NCBI GenBank assembly: GCA_966211455.1 | Contig: CBIHNI010000012.1 | Span: 62,001-126,000 of the forward strand | Direction: 5' to 3' | Length of the DNA stretch: 64,000 nt | Source: 21-14-0-10-47-8 sp966211455 | GTDB taxonomy: Bacteria > Bdellovibrionota > Bdellovibrionia > Bdellovibrionales > Bdellovibrionaceae | In this document: positions 48,777-57,528 of the stretch, piece by piece | How positions within the stretch are numbered: the first letter of the stretch is position 1 | Layout of the letters: every line of letters begins with the position of its first letter | The notes under the pieces: model-generated | Told to the model about the DNA's origin: nothing | Database searches by the model: none | The model's input: the letters and a program-made list of their open reading frames with translations, nothing else | Made by a program: the position numbers and the translations under genes

Positions 48777-50248
48777 GCTGCTCGCTCTTCAATTCGGTGA
48801 GACGGCAGCTTGCTGCCGTGTACGATTTTTTCCAATGAAACCAAAAGCTCCGATAGCTCGGTCGATTGGTGGCTCAGTACATTTGCGCTAGAAGCCACTT
48901 GTTCGGATGTGGCCGCGTTGATTTGCACAGCCCCATCGATCTGCGACAAAGCTTCACTGACCTGAGTTAGGCCGGTTTGCTGTTCAGTGCTGGCATGAGC
49001 AATTTCTTGGTTGAGATGATTCACCTTCTGAATCGACTCTAAAATCTGTCTCAGCAATTCGCTGTTGCGATCGACCAGCTGGCAGCCTTGAACCACTTTC
49101 GTTGAGCTTTCTGAAATCAGCTGCGTGATGTTCTTCGCGGATTCCGCGCTTTTCATCGCCAAGGCACGAACGGCTTCGGCCACGACCGAAAATCCCTTTC
49201 CTTGTTCGCCGGCCCGCGCGGCTTCAACCGCAGCGTTCAACGCCAAAAGATTTGTTTGAAAGGCGATGTCGTCGATGACGTTCACGATCTCGGTGATGTG
49301 CTTCGAGCTGACCGAGATTTCGTCCATCGCGATTTTGAGCTTCTGCACTTCGCTGTTTCCTTGCTCGGCCATTTGGCGGCTGCGCTCGGAAAGGCTTAGA
49401 ACATTGGAAGCATTCTCGGCATTGCGCTTCACCATGGCTGACACTTCCTCTAAAGAGGCAACCGTTTCTTCTAAAGATGAGGCACTTTCAGACGAAGCAT
49501 TGGACAAAGAGTCGCTGGCGGTTTTCACTTCTTGAGATGAATCCCCCAAAACCTGCGAGCCCTGGCGAAGCGAATCGCTGACTTTGCCCAGCTCGTTCGC
49601 CAGTCGTCGTGAAATCCAATAACCCAATCCGATGGCCAGAACCAACCCGATGATCACCGCCAATAGAATCGCGTAGCTCATACTTTTCATGATCAGCTCG
49701 GCTTCGGCACCCAGACCGTTCAGACGGGCAAATTCGTAATCTTTCAAATCGCGGAAAGCAAAATCCACTTCCAACGATGCCATTTGCGCTTCTTCAACTT
49801 TGCCCGAGATCGCGCCGGCCGGGATTCGGTGAGCCAAAATATCTTCCAGTAAATTCTTGGTGAGATTCGAGCAAACATCCCATTTGGTCAGCAATGTCCG
49901 AAAAAGCTCTTTGTGTTCGGTTTCGGTCGGAACCTCTTTATAAAGATCTACCGTTTCGGAAAATTTTTGGCTTGCCGCTTTGAACATAGACATGGCTTTT
50001 TGCACGCTTGCCAAATCACTTTCGTCTTTCACGGTTTTTGCAAGCTCTAGTGAAAAACCGGCCGTTTCCACGTAGGATTTCATTTTTGCGATATCATTCA
50101 AGTTTTCTTGCGAGATCCCCATCACGATATTGTAAGCACCCTTAATTTTCCCCAATCCCAGCTTCACCCCGAAGCCAAATATCAGAATCAACGATGCCAC
50201 CGCTAAAAAGGCACTGATCAATCGAATTTTCAAAGAAAACTTTTTCAT
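48773..50248 (-). CDS. Methyl-accepting chemotaxis protein
   Basis: Length 491 aa; GAGG precedes the ATG. Topology is standard: a first membrane span at about 10-30, a helical periplasmic four-helix-like sensor (about 35-185), a second span at about 190-212, then the cytoplasmic signalling domain with the hairpin tip motif DDIAFQTNLLALNAAVEAARAGEQGKGFSVVAEAVR. Methylation-type Gln/Glu positions occur in flanking heptads. It relays ligand binding to CheA/CheW. No che genes are near. It follows the Cys-rich secreted protein by 26 nt on the same strand. Confidence 0.95.
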   Translation of the reverse strand: MKKFSLKIRLISAFLAVASLILIFGFGVKLGLGKIKGAYNIVMGISQENLNDIAKMKSYVETAGFSLELAKTVKDESDLASVQKAMSMFKAASQKFSETVDLYKEVPTETEHKELFRTLLTKWDVCSNLTKNLLEDILAHRIPAGAISGKVEEAQMASLEVDFAFRDLKDYEFARLNGLGAEAELIMKSMSYAILLAVIIGLVLAIGLGYWISRRLANELGKVSDSLRQGSQVLGDSSQEVKTASDSLSNASSESASSLEETVASLEEVSAMVKRNAENASNVLSLSERSRQMAEQGNSEVQKLKIAMDEISVSSKHITEIVNVIDDIAFQTNLLALNAAVEAARAGEQGKGFSVVAEAVRALAMKSAESAKNITQLISESSTKVVQGCQLVDRNSELLRQILESIQKVNHLNQEIAHASTEQQTGLTQVSEALSQIDGAVQINAATSEQVASSANVLSHQSTELSELLVSLEKIVHGSKLPSHRIEERAA

Positions 50249-50274
50249 AACAACCTCGGAAATACGAACAAAAT

Positions 50275-50607
50275 TTACTTATCGCACTTGTTAAATTCGG
50301 AACTTTTAGGATTGCAAAAATCTTTTCCGTCTCTCAGTTTGACGTCGCCGAAAGAAGCAAAAATCGATTTCGACTTGGTGATACGGAACCGGGCGTTCTC
50401 GCAGGCGATCATGGCAGCTTTCGCACATTCGACCAGCGAATTGGCGGTCGGTTCTTCAGTGCAGGACTTTTCGCCTTTGCACTTTTTGTAAGAGTCGCTT
50501 TCATGGCCCGGACACGCTTCGCGGGTTACATGCAATTGACATTTCCCGCCCTCAGCCTGAACCGTTAAGCCTAAGAACAAACCCAAGATCAGGATCGAGA
50601 TTTTCAT
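50275..50607 (-). CDS. Small cysteine-rich secreted protein
   Basis: Length 110 aa from ATG 50607, where AAAGGAA lies upstream; the frame beyond is not coding-like. A signal peptide (ISILILGLFLGLTVQA) is cut near VQA-EGG. The mature 90 residues hold eight Cys (GKCQLH, EACPGH, KKCKG, KSCTEE, VECAKA, IACENA, DFCNP, NKCDK), implying four disulfides and a compact extracytoplasmic fold. No family is recognised. It lies directly upstream of the chemoreceptor and may be co-expressed, so it could be a ligand-binding or signalling partner, which is speculation. Confidence 0.68.
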   Translation of the reverse strand: MKISILILGLFLGLTVQAEGGKCQLHVTREACPGHESDSYKKCKGEKSCTEEPTANSLVECAKAAMIACENARFRITKSKSIFASFGDVKLRDGKDFCNPKSSEFNKCDK

Positions 50608-50733
50608 GTGATTTCCTTTACATAAAATTCTGTTTCGTCTGTTTCTTCGGCGACTTGGGCGTAAAGGTTGACCGTGCAAAGAGTGAAACACGGGCCGTGA
50701 AGGAAACTTTAGCACGACCTTCTTGATTTTGAT

Positions 50734-53700
50734 TCAAGACGGAACACCAGTGTTAACGTTGTCAAAGCGCATCTCTTTGTCCATAAACGGATAAAGCTTT
50801 TCGACCTTGATATTTAGGACAGGTCCATTCTTTTCCAAGGTGCCGCAAACATGAAGAAAAGCGGAAGTATAAATCACCAGGCGATCGCGCTGATAGACGT
50901 CCGGTGGGATCACCAGGTTCATAAAGCCGAACTCGTCTTCCAATGTGATAAAGCACATGCCCTTTGCGGTGGGCGGTCTTTGCGTGACACTGCGAAGACC
51001 GGCCACGCGCACTTTTTGACGATGGCGATGACCCGCCAGCTGCTTGGCATCGGTAAAGGGGATAAATTTTTGCTGACGGTATTTTTCATTCTGCTCGGAC
51101 ACCATGGATCGCAAGATTTGCATCGGATGATAATCGATCGAAAAGCCTTTTGCTTCCGTTTCACGCGCCATAATTTCCCAATTGGATTCAAACGGAATCA
51201 AAGAGGCCTCCCGGTCTTCGTCTTCTGTTTCCGTATCCGTTGATGCCTGCGGTGAAGTTGGAAAGCTTTCCTTGGACAATCCCCACAAAAAGCTTTCCGG
51301 ATCCAATGACAAAGATTCAATCTTCCATAATAAATGTCGGGCGTTTTCTTGAAAGCTTCCGAAAGCTCCCGCTGTCGCCAGCTTCAAAAGTACCGTTTTC
51401 GGCAACTGACATCGCCGAATAAAATCCGTGATGTCTTTAAAGAGACCGTGCTTTTCGCGCTCTTCTTGAATCTTGCGCAGGAATTTTTCTGAGACTCCGT
51501 AAACTGACAGCAGTCCGGTGCGCACCGCGTGTCGCCACAATGATCGACCGTCCTCTTCCAGGGTGTATTCGTAATCGGAAACTTGGATATCCAGCGGTAA
51601 GAACTGAACGCCATGTCTTTGGGCATCGTTGATCAAAACGCGCGGCGGATAAAAGCCCATCGGCTGACTGTTCAAAAGCGCACAGGCAAAGACATCTGGA
51701 TACTTGCACTTGATATAACTGCTGGCATAGGTCAGAAGTGCAAAGCTCGCCGCATGACTTTCCGGAAATCCGTAATTGGCAAAGCCTTCGATGGTTTTGT
51801 AAAGCTGTTCGGCATATTGCTCGGTCAGGCCACTGGCTTTCATCCCGCTCATGATACGGTCCCGGATCCCCTCCATGGTTCCTTGCTTTCGCCAAGCATT
51901 GGACAAAATCCGACGAAGCTCATCCGATTCACCCGGAGTAAATCCGGCAACGGCCACGACCATCTTCATCACTTGCTCTTGGAAAATCGGCACACCGTAA
52001 GTCCGACCCAAGATCGGCTCCAAAGCTGGATGGGGCAACTTGAATTTCGTTTTCGTCTTTCGCCTTTGCAGATACGGGTGAACCATTCCACCTTGCAAAG
52101 GCCCCGGACGAACCAAAGCGACCTCCACCACGAGATCGTAAAAGTTTTCCGGGGCCAAGCGCGGTAAAGTGTTCATCTGAGCTCTGGATTCGATCTGAAA
52201 GACACCGATCGTATCGGCCTTGCAAATCATGTCGTAGGTCGGCTTGTGATCGGCGGGAATCCGATACAATTCATAGTCTTTTGCTTTTTTTGTTTTTAGC
52301 ATCTCAAAGCATTTTCTTAAGACCGTCAGCATTCCCAGTGACAGCACATCAATCTTCATCAGCTTCAAGGCGTTGACGTCATCTTTATTCCACTGGATGA
52401 CATAGCGGCTGTTCATCGTCGCTTTTTCAACCGGCACCATTTCGGTGATCGGATCCTGAGTGATCAAAAATCCGCCGCTATGAATCCCCAAATGTCGTGG
52501 AAATCCTTTCAGTCCATTGGCACCGATCAAAATCATTTTTAAAAGTTCGGCATCGACCCCAAAACGGGCCGGCACATCTGGATCCTCCAAACGACGAACC
52601 CCATCCCGGCCCATGTGTTTAACCAAGGCATTGATTTTCACCAGCGGCAGCCCAAAGACTTTGGCTGATTCGCGAAAAGCCATACGTGATCGATAGCGAA
52701 TCACCGTGCAGACCATAGCTGCATGACGTTCACCGTATTTTTCGTAGATATGCTGGATCACTTCTTCGCGGCGCGAATGTTCAAAATCGATATCGATGTC
52801 AGGCGGCTCGTGGCGTTCCGCAGAGATGAATCGCTCGAAAAGCAAATTCATTTGGACCGGATTGATCGCGGTCAATCCAAGACCATAACACACCACCGAG
52901 TTCGCCGCCGATCCCCGGCCTTGGTACAAAATCCCTTTGGCGATCGCGAACTGGCAGATTTCATACAAAGTCAGGAAATAATCTTCGTATTGCAGCTGCT
53001 TGATAGTTGCCAGCTCGTGTTCGACCACTTTTTCCATCTCTTTTGAAATTTCGGAATGCTTTTTCCTTAATCCATCGTAGACCAAATGCCGCAGATACTC
53101 GGATGGCGACATTTGGGCCGGAAGGTTTGAATTCGGATACCGATAGCGAATTTCGTCTAAGGAAAACTGCACGCGCTCTGAAATCTTAAGTGTTACTTCA
53201 AGCAGGTCCAAACGATCCGCCCAGCGTTCCTTCAGTTCATCTAAGGGCTTTAGATGCCTTTCCGCATTTTGAATTAAGATATTGCGGGCATTTTCCAAGG
53301 TCTCGTGATGCAAAGTGCAGGTCAAAATATCAAACAGGGGTTTTCGCTGCGGAATGTGCATAAACGGCCGATTGGTTGCAAACAGCTGCGCTCCAAACTG
53401 ATGTTCGAGCTTTAAAGCCTTCTTAAAGAATTCGCGCGACTCCCAGGTCAGATCTCGCCATACCGGAATATACAAGCGATCGCCGAAAATTTCTTGCAGC
53501 TTCAAAAACCTGGCCTCATCTATGGGTGGAACAGCAAAACACAAAAGGTCTTCATGCCGAGACGAAATATCCTGCAAAGACAGTTTCGAAAACCCTTTGG
53601 TCGCCTGTCTTTTTCCCAGGGTCAGAATCTCGCACAGATGCGAATAACCTTTCTTCGTCATCGGCACCAACGTCACTGCCGACTGATCGGTCAATGTCAG

Positions 53701-54012
53701 CTCGGTGCCGATCATGTAATGAAAGCCGTCTTTGATGTGAACCGACGCCGTGAAATTCGAAGGCGAATGGATCGCACTGAAGCCACGGGCAACACCATAA
53801 AGACCGTTCAAATCACAAAGGGCGATACCGTCGTACTGCAGATGGGCCGCTTGCTCGACCATCTCTTCGGGGTGAGAAGCACCCTGAAGGAATGAGAAAT
53901 TGCTTCGGGCCAGAAGCTCGACAAAGCCTTGAATCTCGCGCGGTCGCGCACGAAGCTCGCGACCCGAGTGGGCTGGAAGATTTGAGGAAGTGGTGGTGGT
54001 TGGTTTCCTCAT
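50734..54012 (-). CDS. dnaE2: Error-prone DNA polymerase DnaE2
   Basis: Length 1092 aa, typical for DnaE2 and shorter than replicative DnaE1. The PHP domain begins with FVELLARSNFSFLQGASHPEEM at about 30-51. The C-family palm motif RHEPPDIDIDFEHSRREEVI is near residue 400, with the second catalytic region in VQIQWNKDD-like RYVIQWNKDDVNALKLMKIDVLSLG. The C-terminal OB fold is HRHRQKVRVAGLRSVTQRPPTAKGMCFITLED. It performs translesion synthesis together with ImuA and ImuB. It ends the cassette, 36 nt after imuB. Confidence 0.96.
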   Translation of the reverse strand: MRKPTTTTSSNLPAHSGRELRARPREIQGFVELLARSNFSFLQGASHPEEMVEQAAHLQYDGIALCDLNGLYGVARGFSAIHSPSNFTASVHIKDGFHYMIGTELTLTDQSAVTLVPMTKKGYSHLCEILTLGKRQATKGFSKLSLQDISSRHEDLLCFAVPPIDEARFLKLQEIFGDRLYIPVWRDLTWESREFFKKALKLEHQFGAQLFATNRPFMHIPQRKPLFDILTCTLHHETLENARNILIQNAERHLKPLDELKERWADRLDLLEVTLKISERVQFSLDEIRYRYPNSNLPAQMSPSEYLRHLVYDGLRKKHSEISKEMEKVVEHELATIKQLQYEDYFLTLYEICQFAIAKGILYQGRGSAANSVVCYGLGLTAINPVQMNLLFERFISAERHEPPDIDIDFEHSRREEVIQHIYEKYGERHAAMVCTVIRYRSRMAFRESAKVFGLPLVKINALVKHMGRDGVRRLEDPDVPARFGVDAELLKMILIGANGLKGFPRHLGIHSGGFLITQDPITEMVPVEKATMNSRYVIQWNKDDVNALKLMKIDVLSLGMLTVLRKCFEMLKTKKAKDYELYRIPADHKPTYDMICKADTIGVFQIESRAQMNTLPRLAPENFYDLVVEVALVRPGPLQGGMVHPYLQRRKTKTKFKLPHPALEPILGRTYGVPIFQEQVMKMVVAVAGFTPGESDELRRILSNAWRKQGTMEGIRDRIMSGMKASGLTEQYAEQLYKTIEGFANYGFPESHAASFALLTYASSYIKCKYPDVFACALLNSQPMGFYPPRVLINDAQRHGVQFLPLDIQVSDYEYTLEEDGRSLWRHAVRTGLLSVYGVSEKFLRKIQEEREKHGLFKDITDFIRRCQLPKTVLLKLATAGAFGSFQENARHLLWKIESLSLDPESFLWGLSKESFPTSPQASTDTETEDEDREASLIPFESNWEIMARETEAKGFSIDYHPMQILRSMVSEQNEKYRQQKFIPFTDAKQLAGHRHRQKVRVAGLRSVTQRPPTAKGMCFITLEDEFGFMNLVIPPDVYQRDRLVIYTSAFLHVCGTLEKNGPVLNIKVEKLYPFMDKEMRFDNVNTGVPS

Positions 54013-54048
54013 GTGGACGGATTAAGGGGTTTTCATTCTACTGACTCG

Positions 54049-55362
54049 TCAATCGAAATAACCTTGCAGGTAATAAGATTCGGTTTGCAGATCTTGATAA
54101 ACCCAAAGCAGCTGGCCCTTGCGCGAGACTGCAAAATAGTAGTCTCGCGCGGCCTGCTCTTTCTTCCACCAAGCCGACTGAATCCTTTCAGTCGGAAACC
54201 GGGTCAGAAGTTTCATTGTTTTCATCATGATCTTTGAAAGCGGTAAGGGTTCTTTTAGCAAAAGGGACGGTCGCGGACTTTCCGCCAATCCCTTGGCGTG
54301 GACGGTCTTGACCTGAATCGCCTGATCGGACCACTGAACCAGGTCCTTCGGTGAAAAATCCTTCGGCCAATCTGTTTTGAACGCATAACTTGCCTCCGGT
54401 AAATGAGATGCTTCGATTTGCAGAAAGCCCATCTCGACTTCGGCTTGCTGAGCGAAACTAATGAGACGCCGCCAACGATCTTCGCTGGAATCGCGGGGCT
54501 CGAAAAAATCCAGTTGCTGCACCTTTTCGGGTTGGTCGGTCACCTGAATCTCAAACTCCCGAATGGGATTTTCGAGATCCAACTTTTCCAGCTTTTGCAG
54601 AAACAGATCTTCAAACAGTTTTAAATCCCGATTCGGCGCCACGGGCTCGATCTGGATGTGATATCTTTTTTCCGAATATTCGCAAAACAGGGTGATATCC
54701 ACCTTCTGCGCAAATCGGGCCAAGCCTTCCAATCGCAGAAAAAGATACTGAAACTGAGGATGCATTTTCTGCATCAGAACCGGAATCAAAGACACCGGAT
54801 CATCAAAGTAGGCATAACCCATCAAGGGATCTTGCGGATTCAAAGGAGAAATGACCTGAAAATCCTGACCATGCAGACGCTTCCACAAAAGAACGCCGGC
54901 ATCGCCCCATCTTTCACGGAAAGAAGCTTCCTGAAAGTGGTAAACATCTTCGACCCACTCCATCCCCATGACCTTGAAGAAGTTCACGATATGTTCAATG
55001 GGCCGTTTCTTATTCCAAGCTTCTAAGCCTTCCAGCTCGCAAAGCGCGATCACCGGAAATTTAGAGATCGTTTTAAAGTCTTCGCCGATCTTGCCGATAT
55101 CAAACGGCCGATGGTGAACCATGACCTGCGCGACCGGTGGAGTGTCGGCAATGGCCCCGGTCGCCTGTGGAGCAAAAGTCCGCGCCAATTCGACCGCTTT
55201 TTTGAGAAGTGAGTGTTCGCCGCCAAACAGTCCCGCTGTCGATTCGATATCGATGAACACATAGTGCGGATATCGAAACTGCACGCGCGGGCTGAATTTC
55301 AGGAAAACTTCAGCGCAGGAAGCTTCTTGAGTCTGTTGTAAGTTGAGACATAAGATCCGCAT
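54049..55362 (-). CDS. imuB: ImuB-like inactive Y-family polymerase
   Basis: Length 437 aa from ATG 55362, with GGAGG 8 nt upstream; a more distal codon at 55431 lies deep in imuA. The N-terminal half shows the Y-family fold (MRILCLNLQQT... then HYVFIDIESTAGLFGGEHSL), but the catalytic acidic residues in the first motif are missing, as in known ImuB. A C-terminal tail would bind the beta clamp and DnaE2. It overlaps imuA by 53 nt in another frame. It serves as the hub of the mutasome. Confidence 0.85.
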   Translation of the reverse strand: MRILCLNLQQTQEASCAEVFLKFSPRVQFRYPHYVFIDIESTAGLFGGEHSLLKKAVELARTFAPQATGAIADTPPVAQVMVHHRPFDIGKIGEDFKTISKFPVIALCELEGLEAWNKKRPIEHIVNFFKVMGMEWVEDVYHFQEASFRERWGDAGVLLWKRLHGQDFQVISPLNPQDPLMGYAYFDDPVSLIPVLMQKMHPQFQYLFLRLEGLARFAQKVDITLFCEYSEKRYHIQIEPVAPNRDLKLFEDLFLQKLEKLDLENPIREFEIQVTDQPEKVQQLDFFEPRDSSEDRWRRLISFAQQAEVEMGFLQIEASHLPEASYAFKTDWPKDFSPKDLVQWSDQAIQVKTVHAKGLAESPRPSLLLKEPLPLSKIMMKTMKLLTRFPTERIQSAWWKKEQAARDYYFAVSRKGQLLWVYQDLQTESYYLQGYFD

Positions 55363-56128
55363 GGACAAGTCCTCCGGGAATTGTAAAAGGTGTAGGTCGA
55401 TGGGCTGCGCGCTTAATGGTGTAGAAGTCACCTTGACAGTCGATCATCAAACTGAACAAGGCTTGTGAAACGGGCTTGGTCGAATAACTGACAAACACCA
55501 AAGCCACCTGGTGCGTACGAGCCAGCTTCTTTAATTTGTGCAGCTGATGGTTCTTCAACCCGCCTTCCGGCAGATGACAACCGATCATTTCAAACAAAGA
55601 GCTTGAGATCATCTCTTGCAGAATCCAAAAAAGTTGAGAGTTGTCGGCAGGCTTTCGCACCACCAAAAGCTTCTGCAAATTAAGATGTTTGTGAACAAGG
55701 GAGCTTGGGAGCAGTTCCCAATCCGAATTGATCCAAGCGACCCACTTTTTTTGGGCTTGCACCCGAACTGCCGTTTGCAACCACATCGAGGTGGCCCCCG
55801 TGCCCGGTGCGCCTGACAACAAGGTGAGATCGCCTTTTGGGAATCCCCGCCAAAGCAAGAAGTCGTCGATAACATCAATCCCCGTCTCGAGCCCGGCCGG
55901 AGGCTTGAGTTGATGAAGAGGCACCAGTTGAGGTGAGAGTTTGTCTTTCAATTCTTCGAGCGAAAGGACTGATGAGTCAGAGTCATCCACATCATCCCCC
56001 GAATTTTCCACAGAGGAAACTGCAACGGGAGCAGATCTTGGATTGTCATCAAAGTCCCAATCGTAGTTCAAAGCCAGATTGCCATCAAAATTCAGCTCTG
56101 TTTCACGTTCTCTTTCGTATTGAGACAT
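55310..56128 (-). CDS. imuA: ImuA-like RecA-related protein with altered Walker A
   Basis: Length 272 aa from ATG 56128 (GGGGG 4 nt upstream). After an acidic N-terminal part (about 1-70) comes LETGIDVIDDFLLWRGFPKGDL, characteristic of the RecA-like ImuA/SulA family. The P-loop GAPGTGATS at residues 106-114 has Ala (112) where Walker A needs Lys, so ATP hydrolysis is doubtful. LARTHQVALVFVSYSTKP and the C-terminal LMIDCQGDFYTIKRAAHRP complete the fold. It cooperates with ImuB and DnaE2 in SOS mutagenesis. It lies 461 nt after lexA. Confidence 0.8.
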   Translation of the reverse strand: MSQYERERETELNFDGNLALNYDWDFDDNPRSAPVAVSSVENSGDDVDDSDSSVLSLEELKDKLSPQLVPLHQLKPPAGLETGIDVIDDFLLWRGFPKGDLTLLSGAPGTGATSMWLQTAVRVQAQKKWVAWINSDWELLPSSLVHKHLNLQKLLVVRKPADNSQLFWILQEMISSSLFEMIGCHLPEGGLKNHQLHKLKKLARTHQVALVFVSYSTKPVSQALFSLMIDCQGDFYTIKRAAHRPTPFTIPGGLVHADLMSQLTTDSRSFLR

Positions 56129-56589
56129 AGATCCCCCTTCAGCTGCACTCGCAGCTGTGCGCAATCAAGCTCACCATAAGCCTGATTAGTTAATTATTTA
56201 TAAACACAAAATTATTATGTATCCAAAACCGGCCCGATTAGCTGGATGGGCCCCAGAGGTAAGAGATGAAGAAATAGGAACAATTCATAAACACATCCTG
56301 AACAATCAAAAAAGAAACCCAAAAACCAAAACCAAACCAACAAATCCAAACCAAAACCACTAACCAACCGTCCCTAAAATTTGGACACGGCGGCCACGAT
56401 GGTCGGGGGCGCCTAGCCGGCGTGCAGCCTTCCATGGATGGACACACTGGAATTACCGTAATTACCGCTGTGTCGAGCACAGCTATCTAAAACACGCACC
56501 AATCCACCTACGAGCAAGACTCGCACTAAAAAAACCTAAACACTCCGTGACAAAAGGTACGGCGTACTACGTACCGTGTACCCGCGACC
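56129..56589 (-). other. 461-nt spacer between lexA and imuA
   Basis: From lexA: a hairpin with T4 (56551-56575), a near-palindrome ATTAC-C-GTAAT (56452-56462), the 17-base motif shared with 44138-44154, and a tract (56318-56369) with nine CC dinucleotides, i.e. nine GG runs on the transcribed strand's message sense, able to form a two-tetrad G-quadruplex. The 130 nt before imuA are AT-rich with TTATAAAT at 56190-56205 as the likeliest -10 region. No TTAC-N3-GTAA box and no gene were found. Confidence 0.55.
56551..56575 (-). terminator. Terminator of lexA
   Basis: On the minus strand GGTACG and CGTACC pair around an 8-nt loop and are followed by TTTTG, 15 nt after the lexA stop. The stem is only 6 bp, so some read-through to imuA is conceivable. 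Confidence 0.55.
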
Positions 56590-57327
56590 TCAGAATTTGC
56601 GAATCAGCGCCACAACAACGCCTTGAATCTGAACCTGATCCGGCGGGTACCACATCGACTTCATCGTCGAGTTGGCAGGGCGAAGTTCAATCACTTTACC
56701 GCCTTCAAGGCCATCAATTTCAGAATCACTGTTCTTCATAAAGAAGCGCTTCACTGTCGATTCATTCTCAATGCTGGCCACCACGATTTCACCGTTTGTC
56801 GCCGAAGCCTGTTTCTGAACCAAAATAATGTCGCCATCGAAAATTCCGTCTTCGATCATCGAAGACCCGGCGACTTTTAAAGCATAAGATTTAGAAGCGT
56901 TACGAACCATCGAAGCTGGCACCTGAACAAACTCATCATGTTCAAATGCTTCGATCGGCGCTCCGGCTGCGACCTTACCTAATAAAGGAAGAGCCAGGAT
57001 CTCCTCACGCCCACTGGGTGTCTGGAGGAGCGAGCTGCGAGAAGATCCTGTCTTGGAGGGCGAAACCTTGGATTGAACAATCTGTTGAACAGACTGCGAC
57101 GAATTCAGAATCTGAATCGCGCGCTTTTGATTGTTCGCAATCTGAATGTAGCCTTTCGCTACCAACTGCTTCAGATAATTTTGGACCGAGTTGAAAGAGG
57201 CAAAACCGAAGTGATCTTTGATCTCTTGATAAGAGGGAGAGACCCCAGATTGCGACAGTCGTGTCTCGATCAACTCGAGAACCGCTTTTTCTTTTTCTGT
57301 TAAAGGGAGAGGCTGCTTCATATACAT
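56590..57327 (-). CDS. lexA: LexA repressor (SOS regulator)
   Basis: Length 245 aa from ATG 57327 (MYMKQPLPLTEKEK); ATG 57321 is the alternative. The winged helix-turn-helix SPSYQEIKDHFGFASFNSVQNYLKQL (about 29-54) is followed by a linker and the autocleavage domain: scissile Ala-Gly in GKVAAGAPIEA, catalytic Ser in VAGSSMIEDGIFDGD, and Lys in STVKRFF. RecA-induced self-cleavage lifts repression. A LexA box lies directly upstream, so it represses itself. It is followed by the imuA-imuB-dnaE2 cassette. Confidence 0.95.
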   Translation of the reverse strand: MYMKQPLPLTEKEKAVLELIETRLSQSGVSPSYQEIKDHFGFASFNSVQNYLKQLVAKGYIQIANNQKRAIQILNSSQSVQQIVQSKVSPSKTGSSRSSLLQTPSGREEILALPLLGKVAAGAPIEAFEHDEFVQVPASMVRNASKSYALKVAGSSMIEDGIFDGDIILVQKQASATNGEIVVASIENESTVKRFFMKNSDSEIDGLEGGKVIELRPANSTMKSMWYPPDQVQIQGVVVALIRKF

Positions 57328-57332
57328 ACAAC

Positions 57333-57343
57333 TTACAGTGTAA
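57333..57343. promoter_or_regulatory. LexA box in the lexA promoter
   Basis: TTACAGTGTAA fits TTAC-N3-GTAA, which I recall as the reported Bdellovibrio LexA site. It overlaps the expected transcription start just downstream of a CATAAT element (minus strand, 57344-57349). Confidence 0.85.
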
Positions 57344-57528
57344 ATTATGTGTAAGTCAATCCCACTTTTCACTTCTGTGCAAAGGTCCTGCGTCGAATTT
57401 TTCATCAATAATTCCATATATTTAGGTTAAGCCACACCCAGCTGTAGCGAATAAACATAATGGACGAACTTACATATTCACAGTGAAAATAGAGATGTTT
57501 GCAACTTTAGGACTCCAAGGAGGATCTC

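Noticed and set aside
56452..56462. Second LexA box before imuA
   Set aside because: ATTAC-C-GTAAT has a 1-nt spacer, not the required 3, and lies over 320 nt from imuA.
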